48,429 bases of DNA from Gallionella sp. (GTDB taxonomy: Bacteria > Pseudomonadota > Gammaproteobacteria > Burkholderiales > Gallionellaceae), in assembly GCA_024641025.1 (NCBI GenBank), contig JAHEDW010000011.1:1-48429 (forward strand), read 5' to 3'. Made by a program: the position numbers and the translations under genes. Under the pieces are notes generated by a model, which searched no databases, was not told the DNA's origin, and saw only the letters and a list, made by a program, of their open reading frames with translations. Shown piece after piece: positions 9,614-19,564 of this stretch. The first letter of the stretch is position 1. The number at the start of each line of letters is the position of its first letter.

Positions 9614-11518
9614 ATGACTGAAAGTGCTGCCGCAAACCGAGAAACTCTAGGTTTTCAAACAGAAGTCAAGCAGCTGCTGCAATTGATGATTCATTCTCTG
9701 TATTCCAATCGTGAGATATTCCTGCGCGAGTTGGTCTCCAATGCTTCTGACGCTTGCGACAAATTGCGTTTCGAGGCATTGCACAATGCGGCACTATTCG
9801 AGGACGATTCCGATTTAAATATCCGCATTAGTTACGATACCCAAGCTCGGACCATAACGGTCAGCGATAACGGTATCGGGATGAGTCGAGACGAGGTTAT
9901 CAATAATCTGGGAACGATCGCAAAATCGGGCACCCGTGAATTTTTCTCACAACTTAGTGGCGATCAACAAAAGGATGCTGGCTTGATCGGGCAGTTCGGC
10001 GTCGGGTTCTATTCGGCTTTCATTGTGTCCGACAAGGTTACTGTCGTGACGAGACGTGCAGGGGAAACTTCGGACCAAGGTGTTCGCTGGGAATCTGATG
10101 GGGGTGGAGAGTTCACCATTGAAATGATCGAGAAGTCGCATCGAGGAACCGAGGTGACATTACATCTGAGACAGGAACAAGACGATTTGCTAAGTGGGCA
10201 CAAGCTACGTGAGATTATCCACAAATACTCGGATCATATCGTTCAACCAATTTTGATGAAGAAAGAAGAATGGAAGGATGGTAAGCAGGTGACATTGGAG
10301 GACGATGAAACGGTCAACCAGGCATCTGCTTTGTGGGCTAGGTCCAAGAGTGATATCTCAGACGATGAATACAAGACATTCTACAAGCATGTGGGCCATG
10401 ACTATGATGACCCTTTGGTTTGGATTCATGCGCGGGTTGAAGGGCGGCAGGAATATACGCAGTTACTCTATATTCCTTCACACGCGCCCTTCGATATGTG
10501 GGACCAGAAGGCTAGGCATGGCATAAAACTTTATGTTCGCCGCGTGTTCATCATGGACGATGCAGAGCAACTGCTTCCTTCGTATCTGCGATTCGTGCGT
10601 GGCATCGTTGATTCCAATGACCTACCTTTGAATGTCTCGAGAGAGATACTTCAGGAATCAAGAGATATCGAAGCGATTCGCTCTGGGTGTACCAAGAAAA
10701 TTCTTGGTCTACTTGAGGACCTGGCATCGGAAGACAAGGAAAAATACTCCAAATTCTGGGCAGAATTCGGCTTGGTCTTGAAAGAAGGAACTGGGCAGGA
10801 TTTCGTTAATCAAAGAAAAATTGCAGGGCTGTTGCGTTTTGCCTCTACTCATACAGATACTGCCGATGAAGCTGTGTCATTGACAGATTATATCGGCCGG
10901 ATGAAGGACGGTCAGGACAAAATCTACTACATTACCGCTGAAACATTCAATGCCGCTAAGAACAGTCCTCACTTGGAGGTATTCCGCAAAAAAGGAATCG
11001 AAGTGCTGTTGCTTTCCGCACGCATTGACGAGTGGGTTGTGGGTTCTTTGCTCGAGTTCGAGGGAAAGCAACTGGTGTCGGTGGCAAAAGGTGGGCTCGA
11101 TCTCGGTATGCTTGAGGATGAGGCAGAGAAACAAGAGCAGGAGAAACAGGCAAGTGACCATAAGGAGTTGATAGAGAATATCAAAGCTAGTCTGGCTGAA
11201 CGCGTCAAGGAAGTTCGGATAACCCATCGCCTGACAGATTCACCTGCGTGTTTGGTTGCGGATGAGCATGATATTGGCGGTAACATGGCACGTATGCTCA
11301 AGGCGGCCGGTCAGAAGATACCCTTAACCAAACCAATTCTTGAGATAAATCCGAACCATCCAGTCGTGAATAGGTTGAAGGTTGAGCAGAAATATTTCGA
11401 CGACTGGGCTGCGGTACTTTTTGACCAGGCTTTACTTGCCGAAGGAGGGCAGTTGGACGATCCGGCGGGATTCGTTAAGCGTGTCAACCAATTGATGCTT
11501 GAAATGCGGACTGGTTGA
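9614..11518 (+). CDS. htpG: Molecular chaperone HtpG (Hsp90)
   Basis: 634 residues, the normal length. It is a cytosolic ATP-dependent chaperone acting late in client folding. The N-terminal GHKL ATPase shows [14 protein letters not shown] (about 37-50), DNGIGM (about 85-90) and the lid/[11 protein letters not shown] segment (about 124-134). The middle domain has [13 protein letters not shown] with the catalytic-loop Arg, and the C-terminal dimerisation domain closes the protein. The ribosome site AAAGGGG stands seven bases before the ATG. A heat-shock promoter lies directly upstream, and the FrnE-type gene follows closely on the same strand. Confidence 0.98.
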   Translation: MTESAAANRETLGFQTEVKQLLQLMIHSLYSNREIFLRELVSNASDACDKLRFEALHNAALFEDDSDLNIRISYDTQARTITVSDNGIGMSRDEVINNLGTIAKSGTREFFSQLSGDQQKDAGLIGQFGVGFYSAFIVSDKVTVVTRRAGETSDQGVRWESDGGGEFTIEMIEKSHRGTEVTLHLRQEQDDLLSGHKLREIIHKYSDHIVQPILMKKEEWKDGKQVTLEDDETVNQASALWARSKSDISDDEYKTFYKHVGHDYDDPLVWIHARVEGRQEYTQLLYIPSHAPFDMWDQKARHGIKLYVRRVFIMDDAEQLLPSYLRFVRGIVDSNDLPLNVSREILQESRDIEAIRSGCTKKILGLLEDLASEDKEKYSKFWAEFGLVLKEGTGQDFVNQRKIAGLLRFASTHTDTADEAVSLTDYIGRMKDGQDKIYYITAETFNAAKNSPHLEVFRKKGIEVLLLSARIDEWVVGSLLEFEGKQLVSVAKGGLDLGMLEDEAEKQEQEKQASDHKELIENIKASLAERVKEVRITHRLTDSPACLVADEHDIGGNMARMLKAAGQKIPLTKPILEINPNHPVVNRLKVEQKYFDDWAAVLFDQALLAEGGQLDDPAGFVKRVNQLMLEMRTG

Positions 11519-11574
11519 TTCTCCTTTACAGTTTGGCTTGTCTCTGTGCAGGCAAGCCTGACAAGGTGAATAAT

Positions 11575-12222
11575 TTGAAAAATCGAATCAGGATAGATTT
11601 TGTATCCGATATTTCATGCCCATGGTGTGCAATCGGGCTGAAATCCCTTGAAGCTGCACTTGCTCGATTGAACGATCAAGTTGCGGCTGGATTGTATTTT
11701 CAACCTTTCGAACTTAATCCAAAAATGCCAGCTGAGGGGCAGGAAATCAGTGAACACCTCATGGAGAAATACGGCCTGACGCGTCAGCAGTACGAACAGA
11801 ATACTGAGGTAATCAGGGTGCGAGGTGAAGAGGTTGGCTTTATATTTGGTATTGGCAAGCGAAGTCGAATCTACAACACTTTCGATGCCCATAGGCTTTT
11901 GCTTTGGGCAGAATTGGAAGGCCTTCAGTTGGAACTAAAGCATGCTCTTCTAAAGGCCTATTTTTCTGATGGGGAAGATCCTTCCTCACATGAGGTTTTG
12001 ATCAGCGTGGCAGAACGTGTAGGCTTGAACGTGACCCGTGCTAGACAGATACTGTCAACAGGTGAATACGCTCAGCAGGTCAGGGAGCAGGAGAGCTACT
12101 ACATCGAGAAGGGAATAAATGCGGTACCTTCGGTAATCATCAATGAACGCCAATTGATTCGGGGTGCTCAATCTGCAGATATTTACGCACAGGCATTACG
12201 TGAAATTGCCATGATGCAATAA
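11575..12222 (+). CDS. DsbA-family oxidoreductase, FrnE type
   Basis: 215 residues from the TTG at 11575, preferred because AAGGTGA ends about six bases before it. The in-frame GTG at 11566 and a TTG at 11515 overlapping the htpG stop are alternatives. The thioredoxin-fold active site CPWC is at residues 15-18 (SDISCPWCAIG), followed by the helical insertion of the DsbA/HCCA-isomerase family and a cis-Pro region at AVPSVIINE. There is no signal peptide, so the protein is likely cytoplasmic, as for FrnE, linked in other bacteria to oxidative-stress resistance. It is probably transcribed with htpG, which would place it under heat-shock control. Confidence 0.86.
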   Translation: MKNRIRIDFVSDISCPWCAIGLKSLEAALARLNDQVAAGLYFQPFELNPKMPAEGQEISEHLMEKYGLTRQQYEQNTEVIRVRGEEVGFIFGIGKRSRIYNTFDAHRLLLWAELEGLQLELKHALLKAYFSDGEDPSSHEVLISVAERVGLNVTRARQILSTGEYAQQVREQESYYIEKGINAVPSVIINERQLIRGAQSADIYAQALREIAMMQ

Positions 12223-12299
12223 TAAGTGGAGTCTATACTGAACTTTTTGCGGGAGTAGCAGCACAAACCCACTCAATATCAAAATCATCGGGAATTGTA

Positions 12300-12590
12300 A
12301 TGAAAGTAACTGTACTAGTAATGTTTCTGGCCATTTTTATCAGTGGCTGCGATAAAGGTGCAGATCCACGTGAGGAATTGGCAAAGCGCCAGAAGATTCC
12401 CGGTTATCGTGAAGCCAGGATCTTTTGCACGCAATGTCATAGGATGCCTGACGCAGTCCAGCATGAGCCTGCAGCTTGGCCTGGTGTCATAACACGCATG
12501 GAAGGGATTATGCAAACGAACAAGAGGAAGGTGCCAACAGTTGAAGAACGTGAAGCGATTATTGGATATTTCAAAACCAACCCCAACTGA
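12300..12590 (+). CDS. Small monoheme c-type cytochrome lipoprotein
   Basis: 96 residues. The signal peptide ends at a lipobox IFISGC with Cys17, so the mature protein would be lipid-anchored facing the periplasm. One heme c site CTQCH is present (Cys43, Cys46, His47). Several Met residues (RMEGIMQ, around 77-83) could provide the sixth heme ligand. The C-terminal helix EEREAIIGYFK resembles the last helix of class I cytochromes. The mature part of about 80 residues is close to the minimal class I size. It is probably an electron carrier; the partner is unknown. It stands 77 bases after the FrnE-type gene and is followed by a strong hairpin. Confidence 0.85.
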   Translation: MKVTVLVMFLAIFISGCDKGADPREELAKRQKIPGYREARIFCTQCHRMPDAVQHEPAAWPGVITRMEGIMQTNKRKVPTVEEREAIIGYFKTNPN

Positions 12591-12637
12591 ATAATGTGTG
12601 AAATTTGAGATAGTGGCGTATTTGTAGGGGAATGAAA

Positions 12638-12670
12638 AAGGCCGGTTGCAATAACAACCGGCCTTATTTT
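12638..12670. terminator. Bidirectional terminator between the cytochrome lipoprotein and desaturase genes
   Basis: AAGGCCGGTTG (12638-12648) pairs perfectly with CAACCGGCCTT (12655-12665) around a six-base loop. On the plus strand it is followed by ATTTTTT, and on the minus strand by a T-run (complement of the A-run at 12635-12639). It serves both convergent genes. Confidence 0.92.
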
Positions 12671-12689
12671 TTGGATAGTTTACAATGTT

Positions 12690-13886
12690 TCAGGCGTAGC
12701 AGCGTAATTGTCTCGAGAACTTTTGCAGTGCCTCGATACCACTTTCTTCAGCACGATGACACCAATTTTCTAGTTCCTTAGCCATCTGCTCCTTGGTCGC
12801 TGTAGAACGATGCCAGATTGCAACCAGATCTTGGCGTAAGGTATACGCGATATTAAGTTTCTGGCAGGTCTGTATGACCAATTCTAGTTTCAATTTTTCT
12901 CGCTCGGTCAGATCGGTCACTTCGATATGCAGCCAATGCTTAACTCGCTTGATATCGAGCTTTCCAAGGTCTGGCATACGCTGTTTAAGTTGTGCGATCT
13001 CCTCATGATAAGTTTTCTGCAGTAATTTTGCGTACTTCGCCAGTACTTCATAGCGATTGGCCAGTACAGCACGTAATGTGTCGGCATCGCATACTGTTTT
13101 CGCTTTATCAAGACGTACCTTTGGGGCGACTCTCTTGACCTCTGCCAGTCCCAGCATGGCCAGGCTTTGGATATATAGCCAGCCGATGTCAAACTCGTAC
13201 CATTTGCTTGAGAGTTTGGCAGAACCGATATAGGTATGGTGATTGTTATGCAATTCTTCGCCGCCAATCAGAATGCCCCAAGGCAAAAGGTTGGTCGAGG
13301 CATCGGCAGGCTGGAAGTTCCGATAACCCCAGTAATGTCCCGCCCCATTGATGATGCCAGCAGCAGTTATCGGTATCCACGCCATTTGAACTGCCCAGAT
13401 GGTCAGGCCGATTGCGCCGAATAATAGAACATTTATGACGAGCATCAGCATGATACCTAGCATGCTGTGTTTGGAATAAAGGTTGCGCTCTAGCCAGTCA
13501 TCAGGTGTGTGTCGACCATATTTCTCCAAAGTTTCCAGGTTTTTCGCTTCCTTGCGATATAACTCTGCACCTTCAAGTAATACCTTTCTGATGCCGAGTA
13601 CTTGTGGGCTGTGCGGGTCATCGACGGTCTCGCATTTGGCATGATGCTTGCGGTGGATGGATGCCCATTCCTTGGTCACGATGCCGGTGGTCAACCACAG
13701 CCAGAAACGGAAGAAGTGACTGGCGATAGGGTGCAATTCCAAGGCGTGATGAGACTGGTGGCGGTGCAGGTATATGGTTACCGATGCGATTGTGATATGG
13801 GTGAGCGACAGGGTGGCGAGCACATAGCCCCACCAAGGCAGGTCAACCAAACCGGCAGATAAGATAATGAGTAGATCTGAGAACAT
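12690..13886 (-). CDS. Membrane fatty-acid desaturase with C-terminal helical extension
   Basis: 398 residues. The three histidine boxes of membrane di-iron desaturases are intact: HRHQSHH (41-47), HRKHH (78-82) and HNNHH (213-217), with hydrophobic segments around residues 5-38, 55-72 and 142-180. This fits the acyl-CoA/acyl-lipid delta-9 type, which introduces a cis double bond into fatty acyl chains using O2. After about residue 255 there is an additional charged helical region of roughly 140 residues (EIAQLKQRMPDLGKL, LTEREKLKLELVIQ) that lacks His boxes. AAGGAGG precedes the ATG. The gene is monocistronic, with terminators shared at its 3' end. The exact regiospecificity is not readable. 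Confidence 0.9.
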   Translation of the reverse strand: MFSDLLIILSAGLVDLPWWGYVLATLSLTHITIASVTIYLHRHQSHHALELHPIASHFFRFWLWLTTGIVTKEWASIHRKHHAKCETVDDPHSPQVLGIRKVLLEGAELYRKEAKNLETLEKYGRHTPDDWLERNLYSKHSMLGIMLMLVINVLLFGAIGLTIWAVQMAWIPITAAGIINGAGHYWGYRNFQPADASTNLLPWGILIGGEELHNNHHTYIGSAKLSSKWYEFDIGWLYIQSLAMLGLAEVKRVAPKVRLDKAKTVCDADTLRAVLANRYEVLAKYAKLLQKTYHEEIAQLKQRMPDLGKLDIKRVKHWLHIEVTDLTEREKLKLELVIQTCQKLNIAYTLRQDLVAIWHRSTATKEQMAKELENWCHRAEESGIEALQKFSRQLRCYA

Positions 13887-13958
13887 GCAACCTCCTTGGA
13901 ATACTTCAAAAATATTAAATATTCGACATTCTTATAGATGCAAAAGTGCCTCAGTTGG

Positions 13959-15230
13959 TTAGATTCGTTCTAATATTGCCGCAAAGAACCCGTCAGTACC
14001 ATGTATATGTGGACGCAATTCAAGAAAATCGTTGCAATCCAGCGGAATCTTTTGTTTCTGCAACACTTCCCCTGCTGGCAGCAATACAAAATCAGGGTTT
14101 TTTTCGATAAAGGATTGCACAATATCCTGATTTTCTTCCGGGAGTATGCTGCATGTCGCATAAACCAGACGACCGGTCCTTTTTAGGAGGCGGCTGGCGG
14201 AAGAAAGGATGGCTGATTGCTTTATTGTCAGCTCCTTAATGCTCTCAGGTGATTGGCGGAATTTCAGGTCAGGGTTGCGACGCAGTGTTCCGAGCCCACT
14301 GCAAGGTGCATCGACCAGCACACGATCGATCTTGCCTGCCAGACGCTTTACCTTGAGGTCATTCTCGTGGGAGATCAACATTGGCTGGATGTTGCTTGTT
14401 CCGGAGCGTTTGAGGCGCGGTTTTAGATTGGCGAGGCGCTTTTCCGAAACGTCCATGGCATACAGGCGACCTTGAGAGTTCATCATTGCAGCTAGCATCA
14501 ATGTCTTGCCGCCCGCTCCTGCGCAAAAATCCACAACCATGTCATTTCGTTTGGGGGCTAGCAGGAAACCCAGCAGTTGGCTTCCTTCGTCCTGCACCTC
14601 GATTTTACCTTCGGTGAACAGCGGATCCTTGTTCAGCGGTATCTTCTCCCTTATGCGTATGCCGATAGGCGAGTAAGGGGTAGCGAACGCTTCAATATTC
14701 TTGGCTTGCAATTGTTGCAGCACATCCTCGCGCTTTGCGAGCAGGGTGTTGACCCGGATATCCAATGGTGCAACCTGTTGCATTGATCTTCCCAGCGTCA
14801 GGATGTCGTCATCGTTATATGAGGCACCCATCTTCTCTACAAGCCATTCGGGAATTTCCGACTGTATTGATAATGGCAAGGTCTCGATCTTGATGCCCTT
14901 TACGATAGTGAGCCATTCCTTTTCGCCACGTTTCAATAATGGCTCGACCTCGCGAAGGTTGTAACCACCGAACCTTAGAAAATATGCAAGCGCCATGCGT
15001 CGAGGTGTGGGGACCTCGGTACTGGGAGGATAACCTGTGCAGGCATACTCCAGAAACAAGCGGTGCCGCAGCACGCCAAAAACGGTCTCAGCGACCAATT
15101 CGCGTTCCTTTGATCCGATGCGTTCGTTCTTGAAAAAGTAACGTAGTGTGGTATCGGCAGGGTGAGCTAGCGGCAGTATCGTGCGCAGGGCCTGGATGAC
15201 AAAATCGAAGCGATATGTGGTGATCAGCAT
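13959..15230 (-). CDS. RsmB/NOP-family RNA (cytosine-C5) methyltransferase
   Basis: 423 residues. An N-terminal helical NusB-like region (about 1-140) precedes a Rossmann methyltransferase domain. The SAM motif I is FCAGAGGK (235-242), motif IV is DAPCSG with Cys310, and motif VI is ATC with Cys360, the two-cysteine arrangement of m5C RNA methyltransferases. It may be RsmB-like (16S m5C967), but the fmt/def context typical of rsmB is absent, so a paralogue with another rRNA or tRNA target is equally possible. It lies 98 bases downstream of the DUF3108 gene on the same strand. Confidence 0.9.
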   Translation of the reverse strand: MLITTYRFDFVIQALRTILPLAHPADTTLRYFFKNERIGSKERELVAETVFGVLRHRLFLEYACTGYPPSTEVPTPRRMALAYFLRFGGYNLREVEPLLKRGEKEWLTIVKGIKIETLPLSIQSEIPEWLVEKMGASYNDDDILTLGRSMQQVAPLDIRVNTLLAKREDVLQQLQAKNIEAFATPYSPIGIRIREKIPLNKDPLFTEGKIEVQDEGSQLLGFLLAPKRNDMVVDFCAGAGGKTLMLAAMMNSQGRLYAMDVSEKRLANLKPRLKRSGTSNIQPMLISHENDLKVKRLAGKIDRVLVDAPCSGLGTLRRNPDLKFRQSPESIKELTIKQSAILSSASRLLKRTGRLVYATCSILPEENQDIVQSFIEKNPDFVLLPAGEVLQKQKIPLDCNDFLELRPHIHGTDGFFAAILERI

Positions 15231-15328
15231 GGCTGAGACACTACAGTTTGAATTGTCATGATCTTTAGGGTCGTGAAATGAGAAAACTTGAAAATAAGGC
15301 TGAACGTATCAATCTTGAACATGTTCAT

Positions 15329-16033
15329 TCACCTGATTTCGAGTTTGCTCAATATCTGCATGAGTTGATCTCCGTCAGCATCGGTAATGATCATTTTGCA
15401 TGGAAGATTTAAATGTTGGATGGCAAGCCAGATTTCGGTCCGGCTCTCTCCCTTTTTGGCCTGACTATCAAGATATAGTGTATTGAATTCTCCGGCAGGA
15501 GTATTAAGCGTTTTCCCATCCGAGATTGCGTAATGGTAGTTGTCCAGTTTCCTGCCGTTAGTCATAGGGAAATCCAGGGTATTTCCAGCTTTAAGCGACA
15601 GGAACATGAATTGATACATGGCGCTCAAGCGATCCTGTGTGCCTTTTGGAAGTAGGACAGATGTGCGTCGCGTATGTTCGATCAGGGTAAGTTTTTTTGC
15701 ATCCCAATCAAGTTCAGCACCACGATTCAAATGCTCGTTGTTTTCACGCTTATCACTGAAGTGTATCGGCTGTAATCCGCTGCTATCTACCAGTCCACTA
15801 CTGCTGAGTTGTATCTTCCCAGGATTGAAAACTGCCAGCCAGCCGGCTGTCCGGGTGGTGCTGGTCAGAGTGTAATGATCCTTTTGGCGGACATAGCGCT
15901 CCTCGAGCTGACCAATTTTCAAGCTGCCCTTATAAACATCGTAGGTAGCCTGAATGTCAGTGGGTTGTTCAGCAACAACGCTGCCAGAGAAACTGAGCGT
16001 TAACCAAGCAAGAATAATTAATTGGTATTTCAC
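15329..16033 (-). CDS. DUF3108-family secreted protein
   Basis: 234 residues with a signal peptide (residues 1-21, ending SVVA). The mature part is beta-rich with ATYDVYKGSLKIGQLEERY near the N-terminus, as in DUF3108 proteins, which have no firmly assigned function. The start is a GTG that overlaps the purN stop (GTGA), indicating translational coupling. Synteny with purM-purN is common in Betaproteobacteria as I recall. A role at the envelope is inferred from the export signal only. Confidence 0.85.
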   Translation of the reverse strand: MKYQLIILAWLTLSFSGSVVAEQPTDIQATYDVYKGSLKIGQLEERYVRQKDHYTLTSTTRTAGWLAVFNPGKIQLSSSGLVDSSGLQPIHFSDKRENNEHLNRGAELDWDAKKLTLIEHTRRTSVLLPKGTQDRLSAMYQFMFLSLKAGNTLDFPMTNGRKLDNYHYAISDGKTLNTPAGEFNTLYLDSQAKKGESRTEIWLAIQHLNLPCKMIITDADGDQLMQILSKLEIR

Positions 16034-16674
16034 GATTGTTCCAGATCAGGAGATATAAGCACGGATCGTAACTGATTTTGACACTTGAGTAAGACCTTGC
16101 CTTTGTCGGTCAGTTCGATCAGGTTGGTGCAAAGCCAGCGTATAGCTTGCGGATAAATTTGATGCTCAGCACGAAGGACGCGGTCTGACAAGGACTGCAC
16201 GGTATCGTCTTGCATTACCGGGACGGCAGCCTGGATGATTATCGGGCCGTGATCAAGATCAGGAGTGACGAAGTGGACCGTGCAGCCATGGATCTTAACT
16301 CCATCGCGCAACGCACGAGCATGTGTTTCCAGACCGCTGTATGCCGGGAGCAATGAAGGGTGAATATTGACAAGCCTGCCATGATAGTGTGAAACGAAAT
16401 TCGCGGTAAGAATTCGCATGAATCCCGCAAGTGCAACAAAATCAGGGTGAAAATTATCTATCATTTTGGATAATGCAGTATCGAAACTGCCTCGATCAGG
16501 ATAATCCCGATGATTTACAACGGCCGTAGGAATGCCGCGCGCTTTCGCGATCGCTAGTCCTGCTGCATCCGCACGATTGCTGATCACGGCCACAATGGTG
16601 CATGGCAACATTGCATCGAACAATGCTTGCATGTTGCTGCCACGACCCGAGATCAGGACGACGATGGATTTCAT
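16030..16674 (-). CDS. purN: Phosphoribosylglycinamide formyltransferase (GART)
   Basis: 214 residues from the ATG at 16674; a longer open frame upstream is only the purM shadow. PurN transfers a formyl group from 10-formyl-THF to GAR, the third step of purine synthesis. The opening IVVLISGRGSNMQAL is the phosphate-binding P-loop. The catalytic set is visible as NIHPSLLP (Asn and His) and HFVTPDLDHGPII (Asp). The ATG shares one base with the purM stop (TAATG), and the 3' end overlaps DUF3108, giving a tightly coupled three-gene unit. Confidence 0.96.
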   Translation of the reverse strand: MKSIVVLISGRGSNMQALFDAMLPCTIVAVISNRADAAGLAIAKARGIPTAVVNHRDYPDRGSFDTALSKMIDNFHPDFVALAGFMRILTANFVSHYHGRLVNIHPSLLPAYSGLETHARALRDGVKIHGCTVHFVTPDLDHGPIIIQAAVPVMQDDTVQSLSDRVLRAEHQIYPQAIRWLCTNLIELTDKGKVLLKCQNQLRSVLISPDLEQS

Positions 16675-17738
16675 TAAACGACTTGGGTCTGTGCCTCGGT
16701 GCCCTGCCGCGCGCGAATCATACCTATGACAGTTGCACGTTCTCCAGAGGCATTGAGATGAGACAGAGCAGCATCGGCATCTTGAAAGGCTACGATCACT
16801 ACCATGCCGATTCCGCAATTGAAAGTTCGATACATCTCTTGAGGTGCGACGTTACCTGTTTCGCGTAACCAGTGGAACATTGCAGGAGTGAGCCATTTGT
16901 TGCTGTCCAGTTGGGCGACGACATTTTCTGGCAGAACACGCGGTACGTTTTCCAGCAAGCCTCCGCCGGTGATATGTGCCATGCCCTTCACAGTTATCGA
17001 TTTCATCAGTGCTAGTAGCGGTTTTACGTAGATGCGCGTGGGCGCCATGATCAGGTCAGACAACGACTTGCCGTCTAACATTTGGTTTAGGTCGATCTTG
17101 TGGTCGCTGATGATCTTTCGTATCAGCGAATATCCGTTTGAATGCGCACCGTTCGAGGCAAGTCCGATCACAACATCGCCCGCCTCTATACTCTTTCCGT
17201 TAATGATTTCGGCTTTTTCAACTATGCCTACCGCAAATCCAGCAAGATCATATTCGCCGGTCGGATACATGCCTGGCATCTCTGCTGTTTCACCACCAAT
17301 CAGAGCACAACCTGCCTGCTCGCAACCGTGGGCGATACCCTTTATGACTTCGGTTGCAGCATCAACATCAAGTTTGCCGCAGGCAAAATAGTCGAGGAAA
17401 AACAGTGGTTCTGCTCCCTGCACCAGAATGTCGTTGACGCTCATGCCGACCAGGTCGATACCAACCGTATCATGTCGACCAAGTTCGAAAGCCAGTTTGA
17501 GCTTGGTGCCGACACCATCAGTTCCTGAAACAAGTACAGGCTCTTGGAATTTCTTCGAAATCTCCACCAAAGCTCCGAAACCACCTATGCCACCAAGAAC
17601 CTCCGGGCGCATGGTCCGTTTGGCAAAAGGTTTTATGTTCTCTACCAGGCGGTCGCCTGCGTCTATGTCCACGCCGGAATCACGATAAGAAAGGCTGCCC
17701 TTGCGCTGCAAAGTGGGTTTGCTGCCAGGATTGTTCAT
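16674..17738 (-). CDS. purM: Phosphoribosylformylglycinamidine cyclo-ligase (AIR synthetase)
   Basis: 354 residues from the ATG at 17738 (a TTG six codons earlier at 17756 is possible). The protein core starts at [14 protein letters not shown], so both starts leave a short non-conserved leader. PurM closes the imidazole ring of FGAM to AIR with ATP. Conserved pieces include [45 protein letters not shown] and [15 protein letters not shown]. It diverges from the PerM-type permease, with starts 79 bases apart, and is coupled to purN downstream. Confidence 0.96.
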   Translation of the reverse strand: MNNPGSKPTLQRKGSLSYRDSGVDIDAGDRLVENIKPFAKRTMRPEVLGGIGGFGALVEISKKFQEPVLVSGTDGVGTKLKLAFELGRHDTVGIDLVGMSVNDILVQGAEPLFFLDYFACGKLDVDAATEVIKGIAHGCEQAGCALIGGETAEMPGMYPTGEYDLAGFAVGIVEKAEIINGKSIEAGDVVIGLASNGAHSNGYSLIRKIISDHKIDLNQMLDGKSLSDLIMAPTRIYVKPLLALMKSITVKGMAHITGGGLLENVPRVLPENVVAQLDSNKWLTPAMFHWLRETGNVAPQEMYRTFNCGIGMVVIVAFQDADAALSHLNASGERATVIGMIRARQGTEAQTQVV

Positions 17739-17817
17739 GTTGTCATGGTTGTTCAAGTTGAGTTTTCGCTTTCTACAGGATAAAGTGCGGCAAGATTTGA
17801 CGCGAATTTTACCTTAA

Positions 17818-18876
17818 ATGACCTTATCCCGCTTCGCTGCCGTGCAATGGCTATCTTTCATGGCGGTGGCCTTATTACTGCTGTACCTGCTCAGCTCGAT
17901 ACTTACCCCTTTCGTTGCTGCTGCAATCCTTGCCTACATCTGCAATCCGATGGTGCAACGTTTGTGCTCATGGAAGGTTCCACGTACTTTGGGCGTGTTG
18001 CTGGTGATGTGCGGATTGTTGCTGTTGCTTGCTGTGTTGCTGCTGATTATGCTGCCATTGCTCGAAAAGGAATTCGCCCGGTTCATGGTGAAATTTCCTG
18101 ACTGGATAGAAGCAGTTCGCCTGCGTCTGTTGCCATTGCTGCAAAGGTGGGTGGATCCTGATCTGCAGTGGGACAGTCAGGCATTAAAGAATATGCTTCT
18201 GAGTCATTTAAAAGGAGCGGGCGGTATGGCGGCCAAACTGCTGCCATGGCTTGGAAGCAGTGGTGGGGCAATCATCACCGTAATGATCGATATTTTGCTG
18301 ATTCCGGTTGCGATGTTTTATCTGTTGCGCGACTGGAATAAACTGGTGAAACACATCGATGATCTTATGCCACGCCATTGGCATGCCAAGGTCAACGAGA
18401 TTCTGGACGAGCTGGATCGGATATTGGCAGAGTTCCTGCGTGGACAGCTATCCGTTATGCTGCTGATGAGTGCATATTACAGTATCGTTTTATGGTCTGT
18501 CGGGCTGGAATTCGCTTTACCCATAGGTATTGTTGCTGGCTTGTTGGTTTTTATACCCTATTTGGGCATGATTGTCGGGTTGACGCTTGCAACGCTCGCT
18601 GCTTTGATGCAATTTCCAATATTTAGCGATGTGCTGTGGGTGTGGGGCGTATTTGGTGCGGGACAGCTTATTGAAGGTATGATTGTTACGCCATGGCTGG
18701 TGGGCGAACGCGTAGGACTTCATCCGCTGGCAGTGATATTTGCGCTACTTGCCTTCGGTAGTTTGTTTGGCTTCTTTGGCATACTGCTGGCACTGCCGTT
18801 GTCTGCCATCCTGCTGGTCGCGTTGCGACATGGGATAACGTGGTATCTCAGCAGCGAAATGTATCGCAGAGCATGA
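17818..18876 (+). CDS. AI-2E family / PerM-type permease
   Basis: 352 residues with paired N-terminal TM helices, a long amphipathic segment (about 80-150) and five or so C-terminal TMs, ending with the family-typical LFGFFGILLALPLSAILLVALR. GLEFALPIGIVAGLLVFIPYLG matches the conserved core of the COG0628 (PerM/YdiK) group. Some members export autoinducer-2-like molecules and others act as Na+/H+ antiporters; substrate cannot be told here. The hda start follows one base after the stop, so these genes are expressed together. The neighbourhood purM / perM / hda is well known in Proteobacteria. Confidence 0.9.
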   Translation: MTLSRFAAVQWLSFMAVALLLLYLLSSILTPFVAAAILAYICNPMVQRLCSWKVPRTLGVLLVMCGLLLLLAVLLLIMLPLLEKEFARFMVKFPDWIEAVRLRLLPLLQRWVDPDLQWDSQALKNMLLSHLKGAGGMAAKLLPWLGSSGGAIITVMIDILLIPVAMFYLLRDWNKLVKHIDDLMPRHWHAKVNEILDELDRILAEFLRGQLSVMLLMSAYYSIVLWSVGLEFALPIGIVAGLLVFIPYLGMIVGLTLATLAALMQFPIFSDVLWVWGVFGAGQLIEGMIVTPWLVGERVGLHPLAVIFALLAFGSLFGFFGILLALPLSAILLVALRHGITWYLSSEMYRRA

Positions 18877-18877
18877 G

Positions 18878-19564
18878 ATGCCAGTGAGTCAGTTATTACT
18901 CGACATATCTCCCGAATGGAAACCATCGCTTGATAATTTTGTGGTTGGCCGCAACCAAGAATTGCTCTCGGTATTGCGCCAAGCAATTGCTAGCGACAGT
19001 GGCGAACGGATTTTCTACCTGTGGGGCGAGCACGGTTGCGGCAAGAGCCATTTATTGCATGCCTGTGTGCTTGCAGCGCTTGATAAACAGCATAGCGGGA
19101 TTTATACACACGGCAGCATTCCTCCGCAGAACATCGGAACGGGTAGGGTGGTGGTCGCAGTGGACAATGTCGAGACACTTGACGAAAACGAGGAAATTAC
19201 GCTTTTCAACCTGTTCAACCAAATACGCGATAACGGCGGCATGTTGCTGGTAAGTGGTATGGAATCACCGCAGCACCTAAAGTTACGCGATGATCTGCGC
19301 TCTCGTTTGGGTTGGGGCATGGTGTATCAGGTGCATGCCTTGAGCGACGAAGAAAAGGCCCAAGCACTAACGAAACATGCTTACGAGCGTGGATTCCTGC
19401 TACCAACTGAGGTTTCGCAGTATCTGTTGCGTCACGGACGGCGTGACCTGCCCAGCTTGATGGCGGTGCTAGATGCGCTTGATGAACATTCCTTGCGGTT
19501 GCGTCGTGCACCGTCTGTACCGCTGCTCAAGGAAGTACTGCAGCAGGAATTGGAGATAAAGTGA
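18878..19564 (+). CDS. hda: DnaA-related regulatory protein Hda
   Basis: 228 residues, single AAA+ domain related to DnaA domain III. N-terminal SQLLLDI resembles the sliding-clamp-binding motif that ties Hda to DnaN for regulatory inactivation of DnaA. Walker A is GEHGCGKS (50-57), and Walker B is VVVAVDNVE. The C-terminal lid helix includes RHGRRDLPSLMAVLDALD, containing the arginine finger/sensor region. It overlaps the downstream HAD gene by four bases (GTGA). Confidence 0.92.
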   Translation: MPVSQLLLDISPEWKPSLDNFVVGRNQELLSVLRQAIASDSGERIFYLWGEHGCGKSHLLHACVLAALDKQHSGIYTHGSIPPQNIGTGRVVVAVDNVETLDENEEITLFNLFNQIRDNGGMLLVSGMESPQHLKLRDDLRSRLGWGMVYQVHALSDEEKAQALTKHAYERGFLLPTEVSQYLLRHGRRDLPSLMAVLDALDEHSLRLRRAPSVPLLKEVLQQELEIK

